Shown here in pieces: positions 41,462 to 50,368 of a DNA stretch of 64,000 bases. Position 1 is the stretch's first letter. Each line of letters starts with the position of its first letter. The notes beneath the pieces are model-generated. The model ran no database searches, was not told the origin of the DNA, and saw only the letters and a list, made by a program, of their open reading frames with translations. Source of the stretch: Suillus spraguei (lineage: Eukaryota > Basidiomycota > Agaricomycetes > Boletales > Suillaceae); the NCBI GenBank assembly GCA_016800925.1, contig JABCPU010000240.1:1-64000 (forward strand), written 5' to 3'. Made by a program: the position numbers and the translations under genes.

Positions 41462-44400
41462 GTGGGACCAGGACCATGCCGGAAACTAGTGATGGATGAC
41501 GCCGACAACACACACCAAGAACGCGAAGACTTGAAAATCTGGCAGCAAAACCTTCGGAAATCCAACAACGCATGGGAGCACATGCTGAAAAACTTAAACC
41601 CGCACGTATACAATATAGCGTGCATCCAAGAACCATATCTCAACCCTGTGAATCTTGCTAACGCCTCCAATCTAAGACAGTTCTGGGACGTAATCTACCC
41701 AACGGACCACCACGCAAACCCAGGACGATCACAGACGATAATCCTAGTCAACAAGAGACTATCGAAAAACAATTGGCACATTATACCACTCAAGTCAGCG
41801 AATGCTATGGCGATAGAGCTAACGGGGGCTTTCGGCAAGGTGCGTATCTACAACATATATAACCCCTGCGATAGCAATAGCACACTCCACTTCATGGAGA
41901 GGCACATGGTGTCTGAACGAAACTCCCAGAGACATCGCACGCAGCAGCGAATCGCTCAAGGCGACAACACTGTATATAATGAACATATAATCTGGCTAGG
42001 CGATTTCAATCGCCACCACCCAATGTGGGAAATGCAACATAATGTACATCTCTTCACCGCGGCGAACTTAGACGCCGCGGGAGTACTGATAAACCTTCTA
42101 TCACTATATAACTTAGTCCAGGTTCTCCCCCCAAACATAGCCACTCTAGAGGCATCAAACACCAAAAACTTAACGCGCCCAGACAATGTATTTTGTTCAG
42201 CAGATCTTGAGCACTCGTTCACGCAGTGCAGTGTAGAGTACCAGCTACGCCCAGTAGTAACTGACCATTTCCCCATAATTAGTACCATCAACCTCCAACC
42301 AGAACGAATTGAAACCAGCCCCAAGCGCAACTTCAGAGACACGGACTGGGAAGAGTTCCGGGAGGTCCTTGAAACTAAACTAGACGACATCCCACAGGCA
42401 ACGGAAATCAAGACACGAGAACAGTTCGACGAGGCATTCAAGGCACTCACAACAAGCATCGCCGAAACAGTAGAGAAGTGCGTACCGAAGACCAAACCAT
42501 CCCCGTACGCGAAGAGATGGTGGTCGAAGGAACTGGACACCGAACGGAAAGCAACACACAAACTAGGAAGGATATCAAGAAAGAAATTAGCGAGACGAAA
42601 CGACCCAGTGCACGAGGAATATAGAATCGCACGAAACCGATTCTCAGAAAGTATCAAGCGAGCGAAGACAAACCATTGGACAGAATGGTTAGAGGAACTG
42701 ACATTCACAGGAGTATGGACCTTTCATAGATACGTAGCAGGCGACCCTTCCGACCAGATACACACAAGGATCAAAACCCTCCAAGACCCGAGGGCAAACA
42801 ATCAGGACAACACGACGCAAGATAACACCCGAAAGAGCGAGCTACTTTACGAGGTATTCTTCAGAACGCCGCCAGACGATGACCAAGTGAACCCGGACTT
42901 CGACTACGACCCTCCAATATGTGAATTCAGACCAATCACGAACCAGCAAGTACACAGAGCAATCGCGAAACTATCACCGTTCAAAGCCCCAGGACCCAAT
43001 GGGATAAGCAACGTAGTATTCATGAAATGCGCTGACCTTCTTGTACCATTCATGGCACCAATATACAGAGCTACGTTCACCCTCGAAGTGTACCCGAACG
43101 AATGGAAATGTTCCTCGACGATCGTACTCAGGAAGCCAGGAAGGCCAGACTACAGTGTCCCGAAGGCATATAGACCGATAACGCTATTAGACACGATGGC
43201 TAAGATCCTTTCATCATGTGTTGCCGACGATCTAACATATATTGCAGAAGAACACCATCTATTACCCCCAACCCACTTCGGCGGTCGACCGGGACGATCA
43301 ACGGTAGACTCCCTCCACCTGCTAACCAAGTTCATAACAGATTCCTGGGCGTCGAAAACAAACAACCACGTTTCCCTACTCTTCCTTGACGTAAAGGCGG
43401 CCTTCCCGAGCGTGGTAGCAAGCAAGCTACTACACAACCTCAGAAAAGCAAGAATACCAAAGGAATATGTAGATTGGTACAAACGAAGACTGGACAACAG
43501 AACGACGCATCTCTTTTTCGACGACTACCAGTCAAACTTGTTCAATGTGTCAGATGGACTAGACCAGGGATGTCCGCTATCCCCAATGGGCTTCATCTTC
43601 TACAACGCACCAGTCCTGCGAGTCACAGACCCGAGACCCAGCAAAGGAGAACTGAGTCTAGGATTCATCGACAATGTAGCGCTAATAGCAAGAGGGCGCT
43701 CATACGAGGAATCAAACGCAAAGGTCAAAAACATGATGGAAAAGCAAGGAGGTGCACTTGACTGGAGCGAGGAATACAACGCTGAGTTTGAGCTAGACAA
43801 AACCGCACTAATTTGTCTTTCCAGGATACGAGTTCGAAGCACCGAAAACCCCAACAAGACAGTCCCTACGCCACGAGTACCCATCACCATCCGCGATCAC
43901 ACAATCCAACCTTCGAAGTCGCACAAATTTCTAGGAATCATCATCGACGAAAATCTAAACTTCAAGGAGCAGGCGGCCCACGCACTGGCCAAAGGAACGA
44001 AGTACGCGCTAGCATGTAGCCGGATGATACGTCCGACGAAGGGAATACACGGGAAACTGATGAAAAAACTGTATGAGGGAGTAATCGTCCCGAAGATGTT
44101 GTACGCCGCAGATGTGTGGTGCGCAGGTCTAGTAGAAAAGGGGAGGGGGAAAAGGGGGAAAGGGCGAGGAGCAAGAGGCTTCGCCTCGCAGATGGCGCGA
44201 GTGCAGAGAATGGCAACCATATCAATTACGGGAGGACTAAGATCAAGTCCCACAGACATGCTAGACGCGCACGCTAATGTACTACCTTTTCAGCAGACTC
44301 TTCGAAAAGCGTGCTACAGAGCCACGCTCAGAATGGCGACACTCCCACAGAAACATCCACTAGCCAAGGGAATCAAGAACGCATACGATTACGGCAAAGA

Positions 44401-44596
44401 GAGAGATTTTAAGGGGAAAAAACGCTATCCATCCCCACTGCATAAGCTGATGTACGAATTCAGGATCAACCCATCGATGGTGGAAAAGATAGACCCAGTC
44501 AGACACTACCCCAAGTGGGAGCCAGATGTAGACATCCACATAGCGGAGAAGGCCGAGACAGCAAAGATAGAAGACGGACTCGCCGATGAAACCTAA
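41462..44596 (+). CDS. LINE ORF2: endonuclease and reverse transcriptase, 1044 aa, active site altered
   Basis: Uninterrupted EN-RT frame. APE-type endonuclease occupies roughly residues 20-250 (CIQEPYLNP, WLGDFNRHH). The reverse transcriptase occupies about 480-800: FKAPGPNGISN, RPITLLDTMAKIL, LFLDVKAAFPSV, DQGCPLSPMGF. The catalytic FIDD reads FIDN (AAT at 43673-43675), which should abolish polymerase activity by family knowledge. Copy 1 has GAT GAT at this place and this copy GAC AAT, so both arose by opposite-strand changes of one CpG. A thumb and connection region follows to the TAA at 44594-44596. The start overlaps ORF1's untruncated reading frame. Confidence 0.9.
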   Translation: MGPGPCRKLVMDDADNTHQEREDLKIWQQNLRKSNNAWEHMLKNLNPHVYNIACIQEPYLNPVNLANASNLRQFWDVIYPTDHHANPGRSQTIILVNKRLSKNNWHIIPLKSANAMAIELTGAFGKVRIYNIYNPCDSNSTLHFMERHMVSERNSQRHRTQQRIAQGDNTVYNEHIIWLGDFNRHHPMWEMQHNVHLFTAANLDAAGVLINLLSLYNLVQVLPPNIATLEASNTKNLTRPDNVFCSADLEHSFTQCSVEYQLRPVVTDHFPIISTINLQPERIETSPKRNFRDTDWEEFREVLETKLDDIPQATEIKTREQFDEAFKALTTSIAETVEKCVPKTKPSPYAKRWWSKELDTERKATHKLGRISRKKLARRNDPVHEEYRIARNRFSESIKRAKTNHWTEWLEELTFTGVWTFHRYVAGDPSDQIHTRIKTLQDPRANNQDNTTQDNTRKSELLYEVFFRTPPDDDQVNPDFDYDPPICEFRPITNQQVHRAIAKLSPFKAPGPNGISNVVFMKCADLLVPFMAPIYRATFTLEVYPNEWKCSSTIVLRKPGRPDYSVPKAYRPITLLDTMAKILSSCVADDLTYIAEEHHLLPPTHFGGRPGRSTVDSLHLLTKFITDSWASKTNNHVSLLFLDVKAAFPSVVASKLLHNLRKARIPKEYVDWYKRRLDNRTTHLFFDDYQSNLFNVSDGLDQGCPLSPMGFIFYNAPVLRVTDPRPSKGELSLGFIDNVALIARGRSYEESNAKVKNMMEKQGGALDWSEEYNAEFELDKTALICLSRIRVRSTENPNKTVPTPRVPITIRDHTIQPSKSHKFLGIIIDENLNFKEQAAHALAKGTKYALACSRMIRPTKGIHGKLMKKLYEGVIVPKMLYAADVWCAGLVEKGRGKRGKGRGARGFASQMARVQRMATISITGGLRSSPTDMLDAHANVLPFQQTLRKACYRATLRMATLPQKHPLAKGIKNAYDYGKERDFKGKKRYPSPLHKLMYEFRINPSMVEKIDPVRHYPKWEPDVDIHIAEKAETAKIEDGLADET

Positions 44597-44616
44597 GGGC
44601 GTACTCAGACGGGTCA

Positions 44617-45558
44617 ATGGTGGATGGGGGAGTTGGAGGAGCAGCAGTGATCATGAGAGGCAACGAAGTGATAGGAAGCAAGAGGTTTCACTTGGGGAGC
44701 GACCGCGAGCATACGGTCTATGAAGCAGAGTTGGTGGGGATGATATTAGCAGTACAACTGCTGAAGGAGACGGGAGGAAGAAGGGGCACCATATCCCTAG
44801 GTGTCGACAATCAGGCAGCGATAAGAGCAACCGAAGCTTTCCGCTCACAGCCAGGACACTACCTCATGGACCAATTCCACGATGATCTTAGAAGACTCAT
44901 CCCTGAGCACGACGAAAGAAAACTCAAAGTCAGATGGACGCCAGGCCATGTAGGGATACCAGGGAATGAAGAGGCAGACACTCACGCGAAACGCGCCGCA
45001 CGAGGCGAATCATCAGACACACGAGCCCAGCCAAAGTCGCTCCTAACCGAGGAAGGAGAACTCAGAATCCTACCAAGGAGCAAAGCGGCACTAAGACAAC
45101 ACTTCTACGCAAAGATCAAAAAAGAGGCCACCACCATCATGGAGAACTCACCGCGCTACACACTGCTCAAATCAGTCGACACGTCAGCACCATCAAAGAA
45201 GTTTGCAAAGAAGATAGAGAAGCTACCGAGACGTCACAGCTCACTGATGTTTCAACTCCGCACGGGACATATAGCGCTCAACAAACACCTCAAACGAATA
45301 GCGAAATCCCCAATGGCGCGTTGCCCAGCATGCGAAAACCATGACGAAACGGTACACCACTTCATCCTAGTCTGCCCAGCATACGTGAACCAGAGAGAAC
45401 AAATGAGGAAAGAAGTCGGAGCAAGACAATGCAAAATCGAGTACCTGCTGAACGAAAGCAAGGGAATGAGAGCAATGTTGACGTACATCGCGCGCACGAG
45501 AAGATTGGAACAAACCTTCGGAGATGTAACCCCCCCAGCGGAAAAGGAGAAGGAATAG
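44617..45558 (+). CDS. LINE RNase H and zinc-finger frame (copy 2)
   Basis: The 313-codon frame begins at ATG within YSDGSMVDGG, so the first catalytic Asp lies just upstream of the ATG but within the open frame. It carries the remaining RNase H residues (AEL, VDNQAA, GHVGIPGNEEAD) and the C-terminal CPAC...H...C motif. It is in the -1 frame relative to ORF2. The intervening TAA and frame offset are the same as in copy 1, so the arrangement was already in their common source. Confidence 0.8.
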   Translation: MVDGGVGGAAVIMRGNEVIGSKRFHLGSDREHTVYEAELVGMILAVQLLKETGGRRGTISLGVDNQAAIRATEAFRSQPGHYLMDQFHDDLRRLIPEHDERKLKVRWTPGHVGIPGNEEADTHAKRAARGESSDTRAQPKSLLTEEGELRILPRSKAALRQHFYAKIKKEATTIMENSPRYTLLKSVDTSAPSKKFAKKIEKLPRRHSSLMFQLRTGHIALNKHLKRIAKSPMARCPACENHDETVHHFILVCPAYVNQREQMRKEVGARQCKIEYLLNESKGMRAMLTYIARTRRLEQTFGDVTPPAEKEKE

Positions 45559-45768
45559 AGGAAACGCGACAACAAGTCGCACAAATCATATCAAGAGCCT
45601 GAAGAAGGCCCTAACGTCCGCGCGCAAGCCAGGACCACTGTATAGCATAGACAACCAAAAAACGGACCAAAGCATATACGAATAGATTAGATGTACAGTA
45701 GGTAGTGTCCATCATAGGGCATAGCCCCAACGGACAATAAACAAGGATCAAAAAAAAAAAAAAAAAAA

Positions 45769-46735
45769 TGGAATCGGCGAGATCAAGGATCTTGAAAATC
45801 TTCATGCCACCAACACCATATCTCATTATAGTACAGTACACACCGTGCATCATCTCGTCATCAAGCAGGCCAATACAATTTGAAGCTGATCGTACCAGAT
45901 ATCAAGAACTGAGAACTAGATCACTAGCGTTTCACATAAAGCAGTATTCTGGTTATCAGTTCTTGAAGTGGTAGCAAAAAGTGCGAAACGAATCTGGCGT
46001 TAGGAAAGTCAAAGTGCATTGTTCTGGATTCTTCTCTCCTAACGCCATTGTCGTCGTCACCCACCCAGTGGGTCTTTATATCATGCACTCTGTCAATGTA
46101 TATGTATACAGGACGATAAAATATGTGTAGCGGAATTGATGGCAGTTCGAAACGCAAAACGTAAAGAAATATCGCTAGAAAGATCAAAAAGAGGAAACAT
46201 ACAGTGATTCACTTCGATTATATTATCCTCCATCCAACGTTAGCCACGCGAATATGGACAGATCGTGCACGAAGCGTGTAGGTCCAAACGGGGTATGAAT
46301 ACGAGGGTGTCTGTATGGTTCATTGAGTTTTCTATATAGGTCAATCGACAAACGGACGACGAACTCACGAGGGTACAAAGCCTCAAACAACGCAAACTGC
46401 TTGTCGTGGATTTTAGATAGCACCAAAGGCAATCCGGTCGTGAATGTAAGACACCGCACGTTAATCGCGCTGCATATAATGAACAGAAAGCTCACTCATG
46501 TTGAACGAGAATTATACCCAACATAAATCAGCTATCGTTTCTTGAGGGGTACCGAAGAGTACGAGACGAATCTGGTATTTGGGATGAGATCAAAATATCC
46601 TGCTATACCCCCAAACACCAGATTCGTCGTCGTCAGTCATCCGTTATGCCACCATGTAGGGTACGCTCTGATGAAGAATGTTAATATTGAGGTCGATGCA
46701 GGACAATGAAAACACATCGTCAATATTAATCAAGT
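45769..46735. repeat. Degenerate repeat module (right arm)
   Basis: It is the inverted copy of about 27390-28345. A further, more diverged copy in the same orientation lies at about 62980-63600. It contains only short frames (46223-46495, 46323-46526) that are mirrored on the left. Confidence 0.65.
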
Positions 46736-47149
46736 TGCATAAGTGCAAGTCAAACGCGCTTCCAAGTTCGAAGCCTACGCACGATTGAAAGTCAATCACT
46801 GCGGAAACAAGAAATTGATCAGAGGATATTCCTAATCCGACGTAAATCAGACGTGTGGGAAAATGAAGTTGCAACGGTTACCTCCGAGGGATTTGATTTG
46901 CCACCTCTGATTATATACCGGTTATGCCACTGTCCAGACCTTGTTTCCGCACTGAATGACGTTGACTACAGGTCCTTTACTCCTCTTCTAACCCTCATAC
47001 GAGCGTAGCTATAATTTTGATGCGGTCTTGCTGCCCGAGTCTCCTGTGACATGGTGTGACGTGTCATTGATACTGAGTCTTGACAAGGCGCTGACTTGAA
47101 GCTTGATGCACCAATGCTGGCCTTCATATATTCCACATTTTAAATCTAC
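46736..47149. other. Site of missing P450 block
   Basis: About 100 bases here (46736-46830) replace about 1 kb in the left arm. Short pieces of the left flanks remain (AAATTGATCAGAGGATATTC, and CCAAGTTCGAAGCCT). The rest of the stretch is intergenic and mirrors about 26040-26360. Confidence 0.7.
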
Positions 47150-47545
47150 CAGGGTACGACGCTTGTGAGTAAGCTCAAGTCCGGATAATCGAATCCGACC
47201 CGGGTGTCATTTGGCTTGCCACTTTCTGGATACAAGGAAGTCAAACCTCGACATCTAAGTATGAAGCCAGAGGCTCAGGAGAGTCTTGATATGGTGCGTT
47301 TTCATCTTTCCTTGCAGTCAGTCTTGTTTCTGACAGTTACATATATCCATCTACTGTAGCTCAAAGCTCCCCAAATAACCACATTCCAGATCCCTCGCAC
47401 AGTTGCCATCGTAGGAATTACATTGTTCGCATACTTTTATTTCCATTTGCCACCACCGCCAGACACTACATTCCTCTCCATACCTGTCACCACTATGGAT
47501 GTATTCTTTCCCCTAGCGCATGCGTTTAGAAATGCCACCGGCGGG
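47150..47545 (+). pseudogene. Decayed single-helix gene copy (right arm)
   Basis: It is the inverted copy of 25640-26040. The exon 2 equivalent contains an in-frame TAA; exon 3 reads SPLA-HAFRNATG only in pieces. It decayed before duplication. Confidence 0.6.
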
Positions 47546-47633
47546 TCATAACGATACCTGTATCCATATACTCGATTCCAGTGACTATCCACTTTCCAAC
47601 AGATGAGGGGCTAGTGGTCAATATTCAACATCG

Positions 47634-47882
47634 ATGTTTCTGGCCTCAACCGCCTCTTCCAGGCCTGCAGGTATGGGGGATCGCGCTGTTTGTATGTTAG
47701 CGGTATCTTCTTCAGCGGGTATTCCAAAATACGAGCTTGCACTTCAAGTACTGCCATCATCACCCTCTGCGGCTACACCTGCGAGCTCGTTTTCCACATT
47801 TAAAAACATGAGTATTCCCCTTGCAACTACTGCAGGACAAGCTTCTACTAATCGCAAATGGCAACTCGAACATCGACGATGA
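47634..47882 (+). CDS. Ala/Ser-rich ORF, unknown (83 codons)
   Basis: The frame starts MFLASTASSRPAG and ends KWQLEHRR. The left-arm counterpart is shortened by a 4-bp insertion. No domain is recognised and it may be part of a longer dead gene. A coding role is doubtful. Confidence 0.2.
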   Translation: MFLASTASSRPAGMGDRAVCMLAVSSSAGIPKYELALQVLPSSPSAATPASSFSTFKNMSIPLATTAGQASTNRKWQLEHRR

Positions 47883-48174
47883 CTTTGACGTGTTGTCCGT
47901 CTGAAGACCCTTGGTCGAAGTTGGACGGGGAGATACAATTTCGAAGGAACCAAGAAGGTTCGACTGATAACAAGGCACCATAGAGGATCAAGATAAGTAC
48001 ATCATGGTAGAACTTCGCAATTTTCATGTTCCGAAGACTCGGATGTACACGTTGTAATGTGACACATATGTCTTACAGATGAGAACAGCGTACCGGTGTG
48101 TCGCGTTAGCTTTACCCATGCCGCACCATGTCAAACATTATTCATTGACATTGAATTGGTTCACCATGCCTCAA

Positions 48175-48184
48175 GCATCTCGGA
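48175..48184 (+). other. Empty target site of the left-arm LINE
   Basis: GCATCTCGGA occurs once here with continuous flanks (CCTCAAG before, ATTCACGC after). The left arm has it twice, bracketing LINE copy 1. This is a natural pre-insertion allele. Confidence 0.95.
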
Positions 48185-48366
48185 ATTCACGCAGACAGGA
48201 AGAGCAAAAGGTGTAGTTGGGAATTATAGGCCAGCCAGGTAAGTTGCCAACAGCTTTGACGTGGCTTTTTTACCCGGTCACCTGCGAAATTACCGGAAGG
48301 GATAGGTTTTGTGTAATTTCTCGTCGTGCAGTATCATTCGCTGGGCATAACTATTCTTCCAAACCG

Positions 48367-48374
48367 TATAAAAG
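48367..48374 (+). promoter_or_regulatory. TATA box of right peptide gene
   Basis: TATAAAAG lies 90 bp before the ATG at 48464 and is identical in the left arm. Confidence 0.55.
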
Positions 48375-48463
48375 CGAGTCATCTTCCTATTGTCACCAGG
48401 GTTCGACCCACCTCAAAGAGATCATTTGAGCATCTCAGTAGATCATACCATCCCAACCAAACA

Positions 48464-48727
48464 ATGCATTTCTCCTTCCTTACTGCCATCGTTGCGTTGA
48501 CGACATCTATTATGTCTGTTACAGCACAGCAGTCAGGTTGTATCCCACTGGGCGGGAGTTGCAACCATGACAGTGATTGCTGCAATGAAATTGAACCGGT
48601 CATTTCCTGCCTTGTGAGTATCTTGCTTCGTGTCCGGTTTTCATCTGATGCGACTCGCCCTTTGTCACAGCCTGGGTTCCAGGGCAAATTTTGCGAGTAC
48701 AACGGCACCATACAACCCGGAGAATAA
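48464..48727 (+). CDS. Secreted six-cysteine (knottin-like) peptide precursor, right copy
   Basis: Exons 48464-48613 and 48671-48727 join in phase 0 to 68 residues. The intron is 57 bp (GTGAGT...CACAG). The signal peptide ends at about SVTA; the mature peptide starts QQSGC. Cysteine spacing is C-X6-C-X5-CC-X8-C-X8-C, the classic order of an inhibitor cystine knot. The protein is identical to the left copy. Nearest neighbours are the LINE insertion site and intergenic sequence, so it is a free-standing gene. An unspliced reading gives a longer frame with a clearly non-peptide middle; the intron is favoured because its borders and length are typical and it restores the sixth cysteine at a sensible spacing. 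Confidence 0.75.
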   Translation: MHFSFLTAIVALTTSIMSVTAQQSGCIPLGGSCNHDSDCCNEIEPVISCLVSILLRVRFSSDATRPLSQPGFQGKFCEYNGTIQPGE

Positions 48728-49728
48728 ACCAATTTGCAAGTAGCGATACACTAGTGAGTGTTTCTGCTTTGGCATCGGTACTGCAAGCTGTTGATCTAAC
48801 TGCTGATTCAGAATAAAGGCAACGAGTTGAAGGAGTACATGGTATGAGTAAGTCGAAGCTTGATGTGACCTATATATGCGCTCGCTTCGAATCCCAGCTA
48901 AGATGGAAGTTCAAGGTGCATCTTACTACGTGTAAGCTGAAGTTAGCATAAGAGTTGTGTTATTTGAAGTTCGAACTGCAGCTGCTGCTGGCCCAACAGT
49001 ACTGTGGTGGCATTGTGACTTATTACGAGCATCGTTCTGAATCGCACTCTTAGAAGCATACTGGGCGACTCAATTGCTTCATCAAAGGAGTAGGCTACAG
49101 CCACCCAACTTGCAAGTAGTATCAGTAAGCAGAGAGTGGTCCGACCATTTCCGGAACTAGCGGACTTTCAACATGAGTTAGGAAGCGTCCGTCGGTAATT
49201 CTATTCTCTGTATTCGACCTCGTTTATTCTACCATCGCAGTCTTGTAACCAGCAATCAATCTAGTTCCTTTCTACGGGTTCATTATCAGAGCTTTAGCAA
49301 CAGACTTAGGGTGTTGTTGACATAAGCGTGTAAAGGTTGATCTATTTATTTTGGTTTTATTGATGTGCTAGTACATCCGTAAGGCACTTTTGCAAAATGC
49401 GTAGGGCTGCGCTACCCATTTTGCAAAAGTGCCTTACGGATGAAAACCACAAGGACGAGGATTTCTGGTCGTTGAAAAGATGTACCTGCGGCTGGAGGCA
49501 ACTTCCTTAGGTATAACCCTCTTCCGCCGTCATACGCGAACAAAGGACATAGTCACTTACATATGGTACTCAAACCAACTGTTCAGATTTACATCAAGCT
49601 ACTTCACGACTCACGAAATATTACTGGATCATCTGAGTCGGTTGGAATCATGTGACATGCACATCTCGAATTGGCGCCTTGCTTTATAACTCTAGAATTC
49701 ATTATCCAAGAAGTCTTCTAAGGCAACT
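48728..49728. other. Intergenic region with hairpin
   Basis: It mirrors 16840-17805. A segment at about 48833-48985 recurs in diverged form at about 62316-62460 in the same orientation. No gene is supportable. Confidence 0.5.
49378..49438. repeat. 61-bp perfect-stem hairpin (right copy)
   Basis: It has the same 22-bp stem as at 17098-17158, here extendable by one pair (CCGT...ACGG). The 17-base centre is inverted as expected for the palindrome. Confidence 0.85.
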
Positions 49729-50368
49729 ATGTCGGACCCGGTCGCTTCCAAGTCCGGTTTCCTATGCATGTACATGAAGAACCATCATTCACAATGTCAA
49801 ATATCTCGGGAAAGTTCAGGGCAACGTGCTCACCACCAGTGTGAGATGTCCAGCATTGACTTCAAGGTAGGTTCAGGCAAGTAGATGACCTACATTCGCT
49901 AATGTTGACGAATCTACCAGGGTATGACGTTTGTGTATAAGCTCAAGTCCAGACAATTGAATACGACCCGGGTGTCATTTGACCCGCTGCTTTCGGGATA
50001 CGAGGAAGTCAAAACTCGGCTTCTGAGTATGAAAGCAGAGGCTCAGGAGGGTCTTGGTATGGTGCGTCTCAACCTTTGCTTTCAGTCAGTCTTGTCTCTG
50101 ACAATTACATATATATCCATTCAAAGCCTCCCAAATAACCACATTCCAGATTCCTCGCACAGTTGTCATCGTAGGCATCGCGTTGTTCGCATACGTCTAT
50201 TCCCTTTCGCCACCACCGCCTGACACTACATTCCTCTCTGTCACCGCTATGGATGCATTCTTCTCCCCAGCGCACGCGTTTAGAAATGCCACCGGTCTCT
50301 GTCTTTCCTTCCAAACCACTTGCGCAGTAACCTGCGCCATTCATGGGGCCGAAACACTTTATACCTAG
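49729..50368 (+). CDS. Single-helix membrane protein, unknown, 165 aa
   Basis: Exons 49729-49866, 49921-50061 and 50150-50368 join in phase 0. Introns are 54 and 88 bp with GT and AG borders. The N-terminal part is Ser/His/Cys-rich (KNHHSQCQISRESS). Exon 2 carries TTRVSFDPLLSGYEEVKTRL and KAEAQEGLG. Exon 3 starts IPRTVVIVGIALFAYVYSL, one clear helix, followed by SPPPPDTTFLSVTAMDAFF and a short tail with three Cys. It is open in both arms. At least two older paralogous relics exist in the window. I do not recognise the family; the third acceptor is chosen to keep frame. Confidence 0.45.

Larger units (their letters stand above)
39448..45768 (+). mobile_element. LINE copy 2, full length, at palindrome junction
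   Basis: It is colinear with copy 1 from ATCGCTTCTTGGACC to a 19-base poly-A (45750-45768), about 6.32 kb, and lacks the 273-bp insert. Upstream is the 5' end of membrane gene 3; downstream is the inner end of the right palindrome arm. No matching 10-bp duplication flanks it; only TGG(A) is shared. The element carries one nonsense codon in ORF1 and an active-site change in ORF2, so it is probably inactive. Confidence 0.95.

Noticed and set aside
41956..42708. 250-codon antisense ORF in LINE copy 2 (and 21697-22449 in copy 1)
   Set aside because: It lies entirely opposite the endonuclease/RT frame and is conserved only because the LINE copies are.
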